In this document: positions 42,451 to 52,803 of the stretch, one piece after another | How positions within the stretch are numbered: position 1 is the stretch's first letter | Layout: each line of letters begins with the position of its first letter | The notes under the pieces: model-generated | Seen by the model: only the letters and a program-made list of their open reading frames with translations | What the model was told of the DNA's origin: nothing | Databases searched by the model: none | Position numbers and translations under genes: made by a program | NCBI RefSeq assembly: GCF_027887165.1 | Contig: NC_077227.1 | Coordinates: 87,049,735 to 87,113,734 of the forward strand | From: Monodelphis domestica | Lineage: Eukaryota > Chordata > Mammalia > Didelphimorphia > Didelphidae | Length of the DNA: 64,000 nt | Direction of reading: 5' to 3'

Positions 42451-43265
42451 CCCAAATAGCTTGGAGATATTGCTGAATCAGCTCCAGACCACAGCAATAA
42501 AGGGAACATCAAAATCAAGTGACACTCATGAATTCTTTGGTTTCGCAGTGCATTCAAAAGTTATGTTTATACTTATTGAAGTCTAAGTGTGCAATAGTAT
42601 TCTATCTAAAAAAGATGATGCACATGCCTTCATTAAAATATTTTAGTGCTAAAAAATGTGAACCTTCATCTAAGCCTTCAACAAATCATAATCTTTTATC
42701 TGCTGATTGAACAGGATGGTGGATGCTGAAGGTTGGAGTGTCTGTGACAATTTCTAAAAATAAGACAACAATGAAATTTGCTGCATGGATTGACTTCCTT
42801 TCTCTTGAACACTTTAGGCCATTATAAAGTTATTAACTGACTTAATTTGAATGTTGTTTCTCAAGGAATAGGGAGGATAGAGGAGAGGGGAAACATAGGA
42901 TAGCTGGTTGGGAAATGGTCAGAATGAATACAAGATTTACCGATGAAGTTTGCCATTTTATATGGTCATGGTTCATGCCACCCCAAAATAAGTATTATAG
43001 TAACACTAAAGATCATGGACTACATATAACAGTATAGTTATATTATTATATATCATCCAATAGTATATATTATAGCAGTGTAACTGATAGAATAATAATG
43101 AAAAAGACTGAAATATTGCAGGAATTCCCACATGATATAGCCACATGCTGTTTGAAAAAGGTTGCAGATAGATTTGCTTGATTCAGGGTTGCCACAAGTC
43201 TTCAATTTGTAAAATGTATCTGTGAAGCACAATAAAGACAAGCACAATGAAATAAGGTATGCCTG
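42451..43265. mobile_element. Tigger1-like (pogo/mariner) DNA transposon, internally deleted
   Basis: The left part reads 'ttggagatattgctgaatca', 'ctccagaccacagcaataaa', 'gttatgtttatacttattga', 'agtgtgcaatagtattctat', 'gttgctgaaggttgg'-type text. The right part ends 'gcagatagatttgcttgatt', 'cagggttgccacaagtcttc', 'gaagcacaataaagacaagc', 'ataaggtatgcctg'. These are the two ends of a Tigger1 element. Flanks TA (42449-42450) and TT (43266-43267) fit the expected TA duplication with one change. At 815 bp against about 2.4 kb for the autonomous form, the transposase centre is missing. Confidence 0.88.
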
Positions 43266-45699
43266 TTCCAGAAAGACGGAGTCTCCAAATTATCCCAAGG
43301 AATAGAATTAATGTTGAAAATGCAACTTTTCCATTTCTCCCAATAGGACTGAGGAGTTTGGTCTTACCTATGATTAAATTTTACTAGTGATTTGCCTAGA
43401 CTAAATAGAGCCCCTAAGTAGTTGACCTTGCTTGCTCTCATAAACCAAAAGTTAGGTTAGTCTCTGGCTCAGCACAGTCTCTTTTGTATCCATCAACCTG
43501 GCCACTAAAATAGAAATGTCAGTCTTTGCTTTATAAGTAAAGTGAAATCCAAGAATTGTGGTCAAATCCTAGAAAAAAGAAAAAGAAAAAAATCTGCCAC
43601 CAATAAACAACATACTTATTTCAAAGACTCAGAGGACTGTTGAACCAATATTTACTGAAGAAGCCCATGTGTGAAAATATTTTCCTGATAGAGCCATTAC
43701 TATTTCCCAAACAGTCTTGGGAAAGTTTCACAAAGGATGAAAATCATTGACATTTCATTTGTTTTGCAACATATAACACCAGAGCAGCTAGAATAACAAC
43801 TTAATATCATTTTTTGATGAATTTTCTTTTCACTCACTGTCAACCTAAGAAATTCTCTACCATCATTTATTCATATGAAGTACCCACACCAAGGTAGAAG
43901 AAGGCTAGAAAAATCCCACCTAATTTCATGTGATTGGGAGACAATTAAAGTGTGGAAAAATTCCATTGCACATTACTCTCAGAAGAATAAATAGGACTTC
44001 TTTTCAGGATAGCCTTTTCAGGTCAAATGAGATTGCTATCAGTTGAGGGATGACCTTGATGCCATAGGATTGGAGGGAAGCTGTAACTCTCCTAAGGCCT
44101 GTAGACACTGCATATATTAAGTGAATTTACTCTGAGAGGTGGAACATAGTCAATGCATTCTGCCTAATTCTGAACATATGCCTCAAATATGACGGGGAGG
44201 ATGTGCCTGGATTGCACATGGAAAAGGCTGGCTGTGGGTAGCCCTGGCATTAGGAATTATTGATGGGATAACCAGGGACAGTTTCACAATATTACTTTTG
44301 GGGAAGAGGCAAAGTTATTTGTTTTCTTCAACTGGTGTCCATCGGTCCAAATTTGGCTTCTACAGGCACCAGTGTATGGAAAGAATGAGGTGGGTTCTCT
44401 TTGCATAAATTATTTTCACATTTCTGAGGTCTCAGGCCTAGAAAAGCAAATTTGTTTTCTGGTTTTAATGCTAAAGATGCAGATAAGGGTTCTGTCACCT
44501 TGTGGGTGAGGGTAGTCTGGGGAAAGATTTTTCAGGCATGGCTCTATTTATAATGACAAGATGGCATTTCAGAAATACTGAATAAATAGAGGAAAACCTC
44601 ATGGCATGGATCCCAACCTACCTATTTTGCCCTATGTGGCAGGCAGTTGCTTTGCAAGCAAACCCTTGCAGTAATTTTTAGGATACATCTAATAATCCAT
44701 AGAGGCATCACTTTTCAAAATGTGGAGACCATCAGAGACAAAATGGAAAATTACTGCCCCAAGGACAAACATGAAACAGTTTAGATAAGCACCCAGATGT
44801 TAGGACATTTAACTGAGTCTTTGTAGGGTCCACCACTGACTCTCACTACAATGCTTCTTCCATATTATTCCAGATATTGATAAGCTTGTTAAAATTCTTC
44901 CTTTCCCATTGACTATCATTTTTACATTTGGCTTTGGTCAAAGGGATGCTAGTGTGGAAATAACAGGGATGGTAAGCTCCTGAGACAGCATTGCCAGTGT
45001 GTTTGCCACAGGATAACCGTAAGTTAGGTGAATAGAAAAATGTTTCCATAAATGATTGTTTAAAGTCCAGTCATTCTTTTCATGTTTATTGAGACTCAGC
45101 CTGCCTTTTGGGAAAACTGGACAAGATTCTGCTAAAGTTGACCAAGTTAAATTTAATTCTACTCTCATATACTTGAATTAAATAATTGAATGTGGCAACT
45201 CTTTTGAAATCTAAACAAATCCTATTTTCATAATGGCAATTGGGGGCATTCTGAAATTTGACATCAGGTAGGGTGTTTCCTGGGATTTTTCTATAGGGAG
45301 ATTTCTAAGCAAGCAACACAAAAGATCACAAAGAAATATGGGGTGGGTGCCTTCTAAAATACTATTTCTATTGAGCCAAGACTGAGGCATTCAATTCCAG
45401 TTTTGCCAGAATGAAGAACAATCATATTTAACTCTTACTCATCCAGCATTTGTTTTCCAGATATCCGGGGCACTTACATTCCCTGTTCACAGTCACCAAA
45501 AAGACAGACTGAGCAGGGCTGATTTCATGTGTAGCCTAGATCTTACAATTGGCCATGGTTTGATGCAATCAAATCAGGGAAAGCCCTTCTTTCTCAAAGT
45601 GACACTTCACCCTTTCTGAAATTATTTCATTATACTTATCACATTGAGTGACATTCTAACAATTAAAGATTAGTTCCCAATAGTGAAGAAGAACAACTC

Positions 45700-46010
45700 A
45701 AGAGAATACTAAAGGGCATTCACACCGTAGTACGAATTATTTTCTTCCTTTCTTACACCCATCCGAGGTCAAGGCATATTGAGAAAATAAGTCTCACTTT
45801 TCAGAGGTGGAGAAAGAGAAGAGAGAACAAAATCACATTAAAGCCTATGATACTTCTGGAGCGGGCTCTTATGGATGGAGGCTCTGGAAAATCAAAAGAC
45901 AGTCTGATGGCGTGATGCACTTGGAAAAAAAATGGAAGGTGATAAGCAAGTGCGAAGAGGAAGAGTGCATCATAGGCAAATGATTCCTACTTTGCAATTT
46001 TGCCTTGTCT
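45700..46010. promoter_or_regulatory. Candidate conserved noncoding element
   Basis: Repeat-free block with several CpGs that have escaped decay ('accgtagtacgaatt', 'catccgaggtcaaggc', 'ggagcgggctc', 'gatggcgtgatgcac', 'gtgcgaagagg'), and an AGGTCAAGG nuclear-receptor-like half-site at about 45764. Function is inferred only from composition and context. Confidence 0.3.
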
Positions 46011-46404
46011 TGCATCCAATTCCTCTCCTTTTGCCAACTGGGTAGGGTGAATTTCCTTGGATGTGAGAGTTAAGTTCAAGAAGTTCATATCTTTTCTCCT
46101 GTAGTTTTAACTCTACTAGCTATATAAGAATGCTACATGACTAAATTATTTCAGACTGCAGGCCATATAACACAGACCTCAACTAAAGGTAAATCTGGGT
46201 GTGTTAGAGCAATGTGAATCGAGAATAAAGGTTAACAATAATTTTGAGTGTGAAGAAACATTGACTGGACCTATAAAGGTCAGAGAGATGATAACAGGAG
46301 ACCCAGATGGGAGTCTTAGCCTGAATTGGGTGTTTTCTGGCTGCCATTTAAGCCAGACTTGTTTCAATATTTCAATGCCATTTTACATTTGGTGCCTGTG
46401 TTCT

Positions 46405-46650
46405 TAACAGTCGGGTTTAAAAACGAACCCTCAGAAATGTTCCTGGAGCTGGTGCAGTAATCTGCTCCGGCGCCTTCGTCAACTCATAAATAGGAATCTG
46501 TTGTTTACTGAAAAGTCCAGAACTGGTCCTTCAGCAGCATTATGTTCCTTAGTCTCATTAAAAGCAGGGTGGTCTAATTAGAACAGCCCCCTTTTTAACT
46601 ATTAGTAGGGCCTGTGGCTGAGTGTGCTGGGATGGATACATTTATATACC
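46405..46650. promoter_or_regulatory. Candidate conserved noncoding element / enhancer
   Basis: Five CpGs within about 70 bases (46411-46480, including CCGGCGCC at 46467-46474), then a TATA/MEF2-like CATAAATAGG near 46485 and a perfect palindrome TCTAATTAGA at 46573-46582 with a homeodomain TAATTA core. The combination is unusual in this CpG-poor window. No transcript structure is visible. Regulatory function is an inference. Confidence 0.35.
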
Positions 46651-47029
46651 TGGATGGAGCCAGTAGATTTGTTATTTTTTCCCTCTTCTTTCTTGCCCAC
46701 CCTTACTCCTGGTCTTGTTATTGAACCCATAATCAGCCTACTCCATCAATTCCTTCTGGCCTACCCCTCTGAATGGCTCCAGACAAACCACTCTGAGCTA
46801 AAGCAACCTTTTTTTTTTCTTCTTGTCCTGTCCTCCACTTTACTTTTTTTCCCCTCTTGGATAAAGCAGTTTTGAAATATGTGACAATGACTTCCCTCCT
46901 TTCTCTGGGCTTTGCCCTTCTTCAGCTTGAGTTCTTTCACAGGGAAGTCCTTGGTAGACCTCTTTAAAAACCTTTAAACTGACCTTATTTCAAAACCTTA
47001 AGTTTCCTCTCTAGGACATAGTTTTCCCA

Positions 47030-47190
47030 GTTGATCCAATTTTTCAGGTGGCTCTGTTAACTAATAGAGATTACTTAATGCAGTACATGTATTCATCTCC
47101 ATGGCTTATTAATAACAGCATCTGACTCATGATCCCAATTAGTCTAATCAAGAGAGAAGCCATAAAATACTTGAGATATGTGTCAACTTA
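47030..47190. promoter_or_regulatory. Candidate conserved noncoding element
   Basis: Repeat-free, with 'gagattacttaatgcagtac', 'ccatggcttattaataacag', 'ctgactcatgatcccaatta' and 'gtctaatcaag': closely spaced homeodomain-type TAAT/ATTA cores and an AP-1-like TGACTCA at about 47124. Inference only. Confidence 0.25.
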
Positions 47191-47469
47191 GACTTTTGGG
47201 TGTCAACACTTTATATATACATTGAATATTTGTTACAGACCTACTTTTCTCAGATGATGAAATTAAGATTAAATAAATCATATTTAGGTATTTACTTTAG
47301 TTCTGGTTTATAACAATCTCACTACCATCACCTTTTAAATAACTTTCCATCATAAAATCTGCCAAGAAAGATTTTGTCATCCTTTCACATGAAAACTAAC
47401 TATCCCTCCCCCCAATTCTCTGTAGGTAAACATGGTTAGGAGAGATGCTTAGACTTAGGTCCTCTGTGT

Positions 47470-47640
47470 GACTTCACACAACAACTCTGGGAGGTGGGTG
47501 CTCTTAATATTCTCATTTTACAAATATAGAAACTGAGACAAACAGGTCAGTGAATTTCCCAGAAATACATAGCTGGTGCCTAAGATAAGATTTGAACTCC
47601 AAGTTTATCCACTGTACCACCTAGCTACCTACCACTAAAT
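47470..47640 (-). mobile_element. MIR-type SINE
   Basis: 'cacaacaactctgggaggtg', 'ctcattttacaaatatagaa', 'cagaaatacatagctggtgc', 'gatttgaactccaagtttat', head 'ccactgtaccacctagctac'. Confidence 0.85.
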
Positions 47641-47649
47641 ACAAATAAT

Positions 47650-47870
47650 TTGGAAAGGAGACCACTAGAAGTAGGCAAGGGATCAGGAAAGGTTGCATGT
47701 AAAAAGGTGCCTTTGAGTGGAGGAAGGAGGATTCTTTGAAGTGGATGTAAGAAGGAAGTATATTCTGGGAATGGGAGAATTTTAATTGAATGATACAGAG
47801 ATAGGAGATGGGAATGTCCTGATTCTTCAAGAAAGGTCAGCCTGGCCAGAATAATGAGTATGAGAGGAGG
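47650..47870 (-). mobile_element. L2 LINE fragment
   Basis: 'gggatcaggaaaggttgcat', 'aggtgcctttgagtggagga', 'ttctgggaatgggagaattt', 'aaaggtcagcctggcc': antisense L2-like order. Diverged. Confidence 0.5.
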
Positions 47871-48129
47871 AGCTGTATAGCTGAAACATCCATACCTTAT
47901 TGAAGTCTATTTGGGGGATTGCATGTCATAGCTGAGTTTGTGTCCCTTAGTTCTGAAGATGTGACATAAATATTTGAATTTAAAATAATGAAAGTTACCC
48001 TGGTGAAATTCAGTCAGATAAAGGTAAGTATCCCTGCTAGATCATGAAATAATCCTATTGCTTCTCCTCTTTCTCCTCTTCTCACTCCACTTTTTGCTCT
48101 TCTCACACTGACACTGGAGGAAGGTCATA
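47871..48129. other. Unassigned sequence
   Basis: No repeat or gene recognised. Confidence 0.3.
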
Positions 48130-48722
48130 GAGAGCTGGACCTGATGTTAGGAAGAGTTGAATTTAAATTTAACCTCAGACACTTACTAGTTATTTGACAG
48201 CAGTTAGATTGATCTACCTCAGTTTCCTCAACTGTAGCATCTACCTCTCAAGATCACTGTGAGGATTAAATGAGATACTGTTTTAAAGTATTTAGCTCAG
48301 TGCTTGGCAAATAGTAATATATGCCAGGAAATAAATGCTTATTGCCTTCCTTCTTCCCTTTACTGAGCTTTACAATTTGCTTTTAGTCTTTGCTCTGCCT
48401 CTAACCAGTTCTATGACCTTGGATCAGTTGTTTGACTTCTCCAATTTCAATTTCACCATCCATAAAACAAGGGGGCTGGATTAGCTCTTTTCAAAAGTTC
48501 TTTTCTAGTGCTAACATTCTCAGAATTTATGAATCTAACCACAGCATGATGAAACTCACACTCAGAGAAGCTCAAAGTCTTGTCTAAACTCAGTGTCCAG
48601 TGGTATCACCTTGGCAAATCACTTTCATCCTTCTCAATCTCAGTCTGATCATTTGTAAAACATAGGGATTGGGAAAGATAATCTCTAAATTCTTTCCAGC
48701 TCTGACATTCTATGATTCTACA
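48130..48722 (+). mobile_element. Three sense MIR/MAR1-type SINEs in a row
   Basis: 48130-48345: 'gttaggaagagttgaattta', 'ctacctcagtttcctcaact', 'gtgaggattaaatgagatac', 'tcagtgcttggcaaatagta'. 48375-48535: 'ttctatgaccttggatcagt', 'caccatccataaaacaaggg', 'ttcttttctagtgctaac'. 48590-48722: 'caccttggcaaatcactttc', 'gtctgatcatttgtaaaaca', 'ctttccagctctgacattct'. Independent copies; the second and third lack heads. Confidence 0.75.
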
Positions 48723-49000
48723 AGAAAAATGTTGCTTTGGCTGTAGTTATTGCAAATTTAAAAACAGAACAGGGTGTTTGCTTGTTTGTTTTTTGTTGCA
48801 AAGTAAAACAGGGACCTCTATACATTTTTCCAATCAGTGTGTTTGGGACACTTATTGGAGCTTGAGAGTTTGGAAAAATCTGTCTGGCAAGAAGTTTCTC
48901 TTTCACTATTTATAAAGAAACAAACAAAAATTGGTTTGTGTGCCTCAAGAGAGGAGCTTAATAAAAGTTAGGGAAAAGTAGTCTTGAAATAATAAGGCAT

Positions 49001-49119
49001 AATAATAAGTATATAATTTTAATCATATTCTCATGTTTAACATTAATTTTAATGAGTAATTTAATTAATCAAAATTATTTTAATACTTAATGTTATATAA
49101 TAAATATATACTTATTATT
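49001..49119. repeat. AT-rich imperfect palindrome, 119 bp
   Basis: The outer arms are perfect: AATAATAAGTATATA (49001-49015) and TATATACTTATTATT (49105-49119). Inner segments also pair: TAACATTAA near 49039 against TTAATGTTA near 49087. Nearly all A/T. It could extrude as a cruciform in supercoiled DNA; that behaviour is inferred. Confidence 0.85.
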
Positions 49120-49144
49120 TTAATAGCATACATTTACATGGCAT

Positions 49145-49335
49145 GTTATAGTTAAAGAGTGCTTTCATAGGCACAATCTCAAATAATCATCGCTTTCCTT
49201 GGAGGTGAGCAATGTAAATGTTACCTCTTTATTACTGATGAGAAAATATGACAGAGGGAAGTAAAATCATTTTCCTGTCAGTTTAGGATCTAAGAAGTGA
49301 CAGAGGCAGAATTGAAATCCAGCTCTTCTGAAAGG
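49145..49335 (-). mobile_element. MAR1/MIR-type SINE
   Basis: 'aaagagtgctttcataggca', 'caatctcaaataatcatcgc', 'ttattactgatgagaaaata', 'aagtgacagaggcagaattg', 'aaatccagctcttctgaaag'. Confidence 0.7.
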
Positions 49336-50944
49336 TAAAATTTTGAGGGCAAAAAGTTCTTTCCCCTGTCCTAGGCCTTTCAAGATTACTGAATGAAAAC
49401 ATTTAAGACTTTTCTCTAATTCTACTAACGATAGATTGGAATTACATATGAGGGCTCATCTTACATGATATCCAAGAAAGTTAAGTTAATAACATATCCA
49501 AAAACATCATTGTGAGATTCAGAAACTTACTTTCTCAAATAAATGATCAGATACTTTATTATAATTCTTTATTATATAAGAATATTAATTCACTATGGGC
49601 AGTGGTAGTAATTCAAACATTCAACCTCTTTTGCGGTAAATATCTTCATTCCCATTTATATAATGAGTTGGGTCCCTAAAGTATGACTATATTTCCCTTT
49701 AAAGTTCTAGGGGTAACACTGATGGTTTTTGAGGATGCAGAATCTTTTTGATGCTATAGCTCATGAGCCCTCATTGATGTATTTCTTCTCATATTTATCA
49801 GTTAATCTGAACTAGTCAGCAAGATTTAATCAGCTTTTATAAAGGGCTATATATTGCAGTATAATATATATGTATCACATCTTAATTACATTGTACTACT
49901 ATTATCATCCCCCAAATCTATGAAACACTCCCCCATAAGTAGAGTTTGGAGAAAGTAGGCATGGGTATGGGAAAAAAAAAAACATGACAAAGAAGTAATT
50001 CCTAGTTCTTTATTTAAATGGTTTTCTCCCCTGTGTAAGGTATTTCTGAAGTTCTCCAAATATGTCATGTAACTTTTTTGGTAGAGTTTTAAAATTCCTT
50101 TACTCAGTGTGTCCAGTTTGTCTTTGGCTTCTGATGTGGATACCTTATCAAGTATTCAAGGAATGATTTTTTCAGGAAGCAACTAGGTCTAGGACACATA
50201 TGGGAAGTCAAAAAATTCTGAGAGAGCTAGTTTTCCTCTGGTTAAGGGGGAGAGGAGATGACCAAGATGAAGGCTAATGCTGAAACTCTTCTTCTTCCCT
50301 TTAGAAGTCTTCCTCAGGGGTTAATTAGAAGGACTTTCCTATATTCTGGAAGACATAGATATCATTTGGTTTCAAACATGCTATTTTACAGACAATCCAT
50401 AGGATCTGATCAAGTTTCCTTAATCAACATATACATTATCAATCCAATTCATCTACTGTCTTTCAAAAACATTTCAATTGATCAAGGAACTTTACCCCTT
50501 ATTCTGGAGCTTGTCAGTTATTGATTTATGGAAATGTTCACATCTTTAATTGATTCAAATTTTGATATTTCCTCAATTTATAGAAGTGTCAGATGTAAGT
50601 GAGTGAGAGAATGACTGATTGATTGATTAAATTGCCACTGTCCCCCAAATATATATGTGAAATACTTGTGTAATTTCATTAAATTGTCATTTGTTGAGAG
50701 ATATCTTGAAGGGTACGAATGGATAATATCAGTATAAATGGGGATCTAGTGAATAAATTTATTAAATCTTCCATTTATCTTTCATTTTATTGATTTATGT
50801 CAACCAGAAATTATTCTCTGTTGGCCTCATCATTTCTCCTTGTATAAAGCTACCTTTGAAGCAAGCTTTGTGTGGGCCTGATACTCTGAAAGCCTATCCT
50901 CAAAGTGCTAACATCTGTGTTGTTTTTCCCTAGAGAAATAGGGA
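49336..50944. other. Unassigned sequence
   Basis: No named repeat with confidence, no gene. A short A-run lies at 49972-49982. The 88-codon plus frame at 50258-50524 lacks a recognisable product. Confidence 0.3.
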
Positions 50945-51125
50945 CTTAGACTTAATACTCAAAAGGACTTTAGATTTAGATTAGTAGTCCACTGCTCTCA
51001 TTTTTCAGACAAGTAAACTAAGGTACAGAAAAAGAGAGTGACTTATCTGAGGTCACACAGGTACTATATGGCAAAGTGGAGATTTAAACTCAAATTCTTA
51101 GACTTTAAATACAGTTCTATTTTCA
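50945..51125 (-). mobile_element. MIR-type SINE
   Basis: 'tactcaaaaggactttagat', 'ctcatttttcagacaagtaa', 'gacttatctgaggtcacaca', 'gagatttaaactcaaattct'. Confidence 0.75.
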
Positions 51126-51189
51126 GAATAATCAATATTACTCAGGATGATGCCTGTGGAGATCCTGAAGTCCCTTGAAGATCTTTGAA

Positions 51190-51847
51190 GTCCAGAGTTA
51201 CAAAGTCAGGAAGTGTTAAAGCCAGATCAATTGTCATTTTTGTTAAATGTGATTTAAGTTTTTGATATCTCATCATTCACGCAAGGTATATCACTCACAA
51301 GAACATCCACTTTTACCATTTTCCCTTTTCCATTTGTCCTCATCTCATTTACAGATAAGGATGGGTTTGAAAGGGACACCAACCAGTGAATATCATTTCC
51401 CAATAAAATTGTCATTGTATCATTTCCAACAGTTTTATTCTTCAACTAATAAGATGAACTCTTCAGCCCTTTCCTGAAGTGGGATCCACTGGGTTCAGCC
51501 TTTTCTAGGTCTCCAACTTCTCCCAACCCATTTCTGTTCTAGGATAATCCAAAATGCTTCCATTCAGCTACAATTCATGCCTATTTTTCTCTGACCACCC
51601 ATTCCCTGCCAAGGAATTTATTTCCTATAACTTTCTTCTCAAATGTTCTCTCACTTCTCATTCTACTTTTGCAAAAATTGGTTAGGAGCTTTTGGCAGAG
51701 TAGTTCTCTACAAGCTTAGATGGCCAAGAAAGATCATTTTATTGTTGCCTCTTGCTGGGGAAAGGCAGGCACAATGGAAAGGAAAGAATGATAAATTTGG
51801 TGACAATTGATCTGGCTTTAACACTTCCTGACTTTGTAACTCTGGAC
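51190..51847. repeat. Perfect 47-bp inverted repeat, 564-bp spacer
   Basis: The left arm 51190-51236 is the exact reverse complement of the right arm 51801-51847 (47 of 47). The left arm begins GTCCAGAGTTACAAAGTCAG; the right arm begins TGACAATTGATCTGGCTTTA. The identity stops abruptly on both sides. The right arm lies inside a SINE (it contains the degraded 'gtaactctggac' of the usual 'gtgaccctgggc'), whereas the left arm carries only this slice, so the left looks like an inverted copy of the right. Confidence 0.97.
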
Positions 51848-51985
51848 AAGTGGCTGGATTTTTCTGACCCTCAGTTTGCTCATCTATAAAATAGTAATCA
51901 AATGAAAAAAATATAAAAACATCCCTCAGGATTATTTTAAGGATCAAACACAGTATTGTGTGTTAAGTACTTTATAACTAGGAGC
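51770..51985 (+). mobile_element. MIR/MAR1-type SINE, source of the 47-bp copy
   Basis: 'cacaatggaaaggaaagaat', 'atctggctttaacacttcct', 'gactttgtaactctggacaa', 'ctcagtttgctcatctataa', 'aggattattttaaggatcaa', 'aagtactttataactagg'. Full-length by layout. Confidence 0.8.
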
Positions 51986-52584
51986 AATAATAATTATCTT
52001 ACCGAAACATGTCTCTAGTTGTCCTAGACACTTAATGGATCATAGACTCTAGTCTATGACTAAAGAGGCTTAATTGTGTTGAATCCCAAAGCATTTAGGA
52101 AAATAATACAAAGAATGGATTATTTGAGGAGAGCAATATAAAAAGGATTAATCATGTTCTACCTTCCAATTCCCATGTGTAAATTATTGCATAAAAACAG
52201 TCAAGGTTATGTATGGGATCCAGGATGCAAGATAGATAGACATGTAGATAAATGACAGACGATAATTGTCAGTTGTGATTTACTCTTTGTTTTCAAAGAG
52301 GGTGGGCAATACACTGAGTAATAACAACTCAGAAACATTGAATTAAAAAGATCTTTCTGCCCAAGCTACATTATTTTATAGATCTTTCTGGAGACACATC
52401 AACAAATCACATAGTCTTGCAAGAGGATATTGACACATGAAGAAATATTACTAAATGGGTTTGACAGTGGACTTGGTTGAAGCTTAGACCCTAGAGGCTA
52501 TTCATCCTGGAACTTTAGGATCAGTTTTATAGATTTGAAGGGAATAAGGCAGGTAACATTTATATGTGTAAATATAAAGGAGGG
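51986..52584. other. Unassigned sequence
   Basis: A short 'gtgatttactctttgttttc' at about 52275 resembles part of the repeat also seen at 34755. Otherwise no repeat or gene recognised. Confidence 0.3.
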
Positions 52585-52803
52585 GTGTAGAGTCAAGATG
52601 GCAGATTAGAAGCAGCAAAAGTCAATTCCTCTGTGAAAACCCTTCCACACCAATTAAAAACAAAGTGCTTCAAGCAGGACAGGAAACCAAATTCAACAAC
52701 AAGAGAGAGCTACGGGGCCCTCTTGTTCAATTCAACTTAAAAGGTACATAGAGAGGGCTACATTCTCAAGTTTATGAAAAAGAAAGAAGGAAGGTCCCCG
52801 TTT

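Larger units (their letters stand above)
43266..47450. other. Repeat-poor island of about 4.2 kb
   Basis: No SINE, LINE, LTR or DNA element is recognisable here, unlike the rest of the window, where something appears every few hundred bases. CpG dinucleotides, otherwise rare, cluster at 45720-45960 and 46411-46480. No exon with plausible splice sites and protein reading was found; 60- to 83-codon frames on both strands (for example 46624-46875) lack recognisable domains. Candidate conserved noncoding DNA is listed separately. Confidence 0.5.

Noticed and set aside
46624-46875. 83-codon plus-strand frame in the repeat-poor island
   Set aside because: Composition is biased by pyrimidine-rich runs (Leu/Pro/Ser/Phe); no domain or exon boundary seen.
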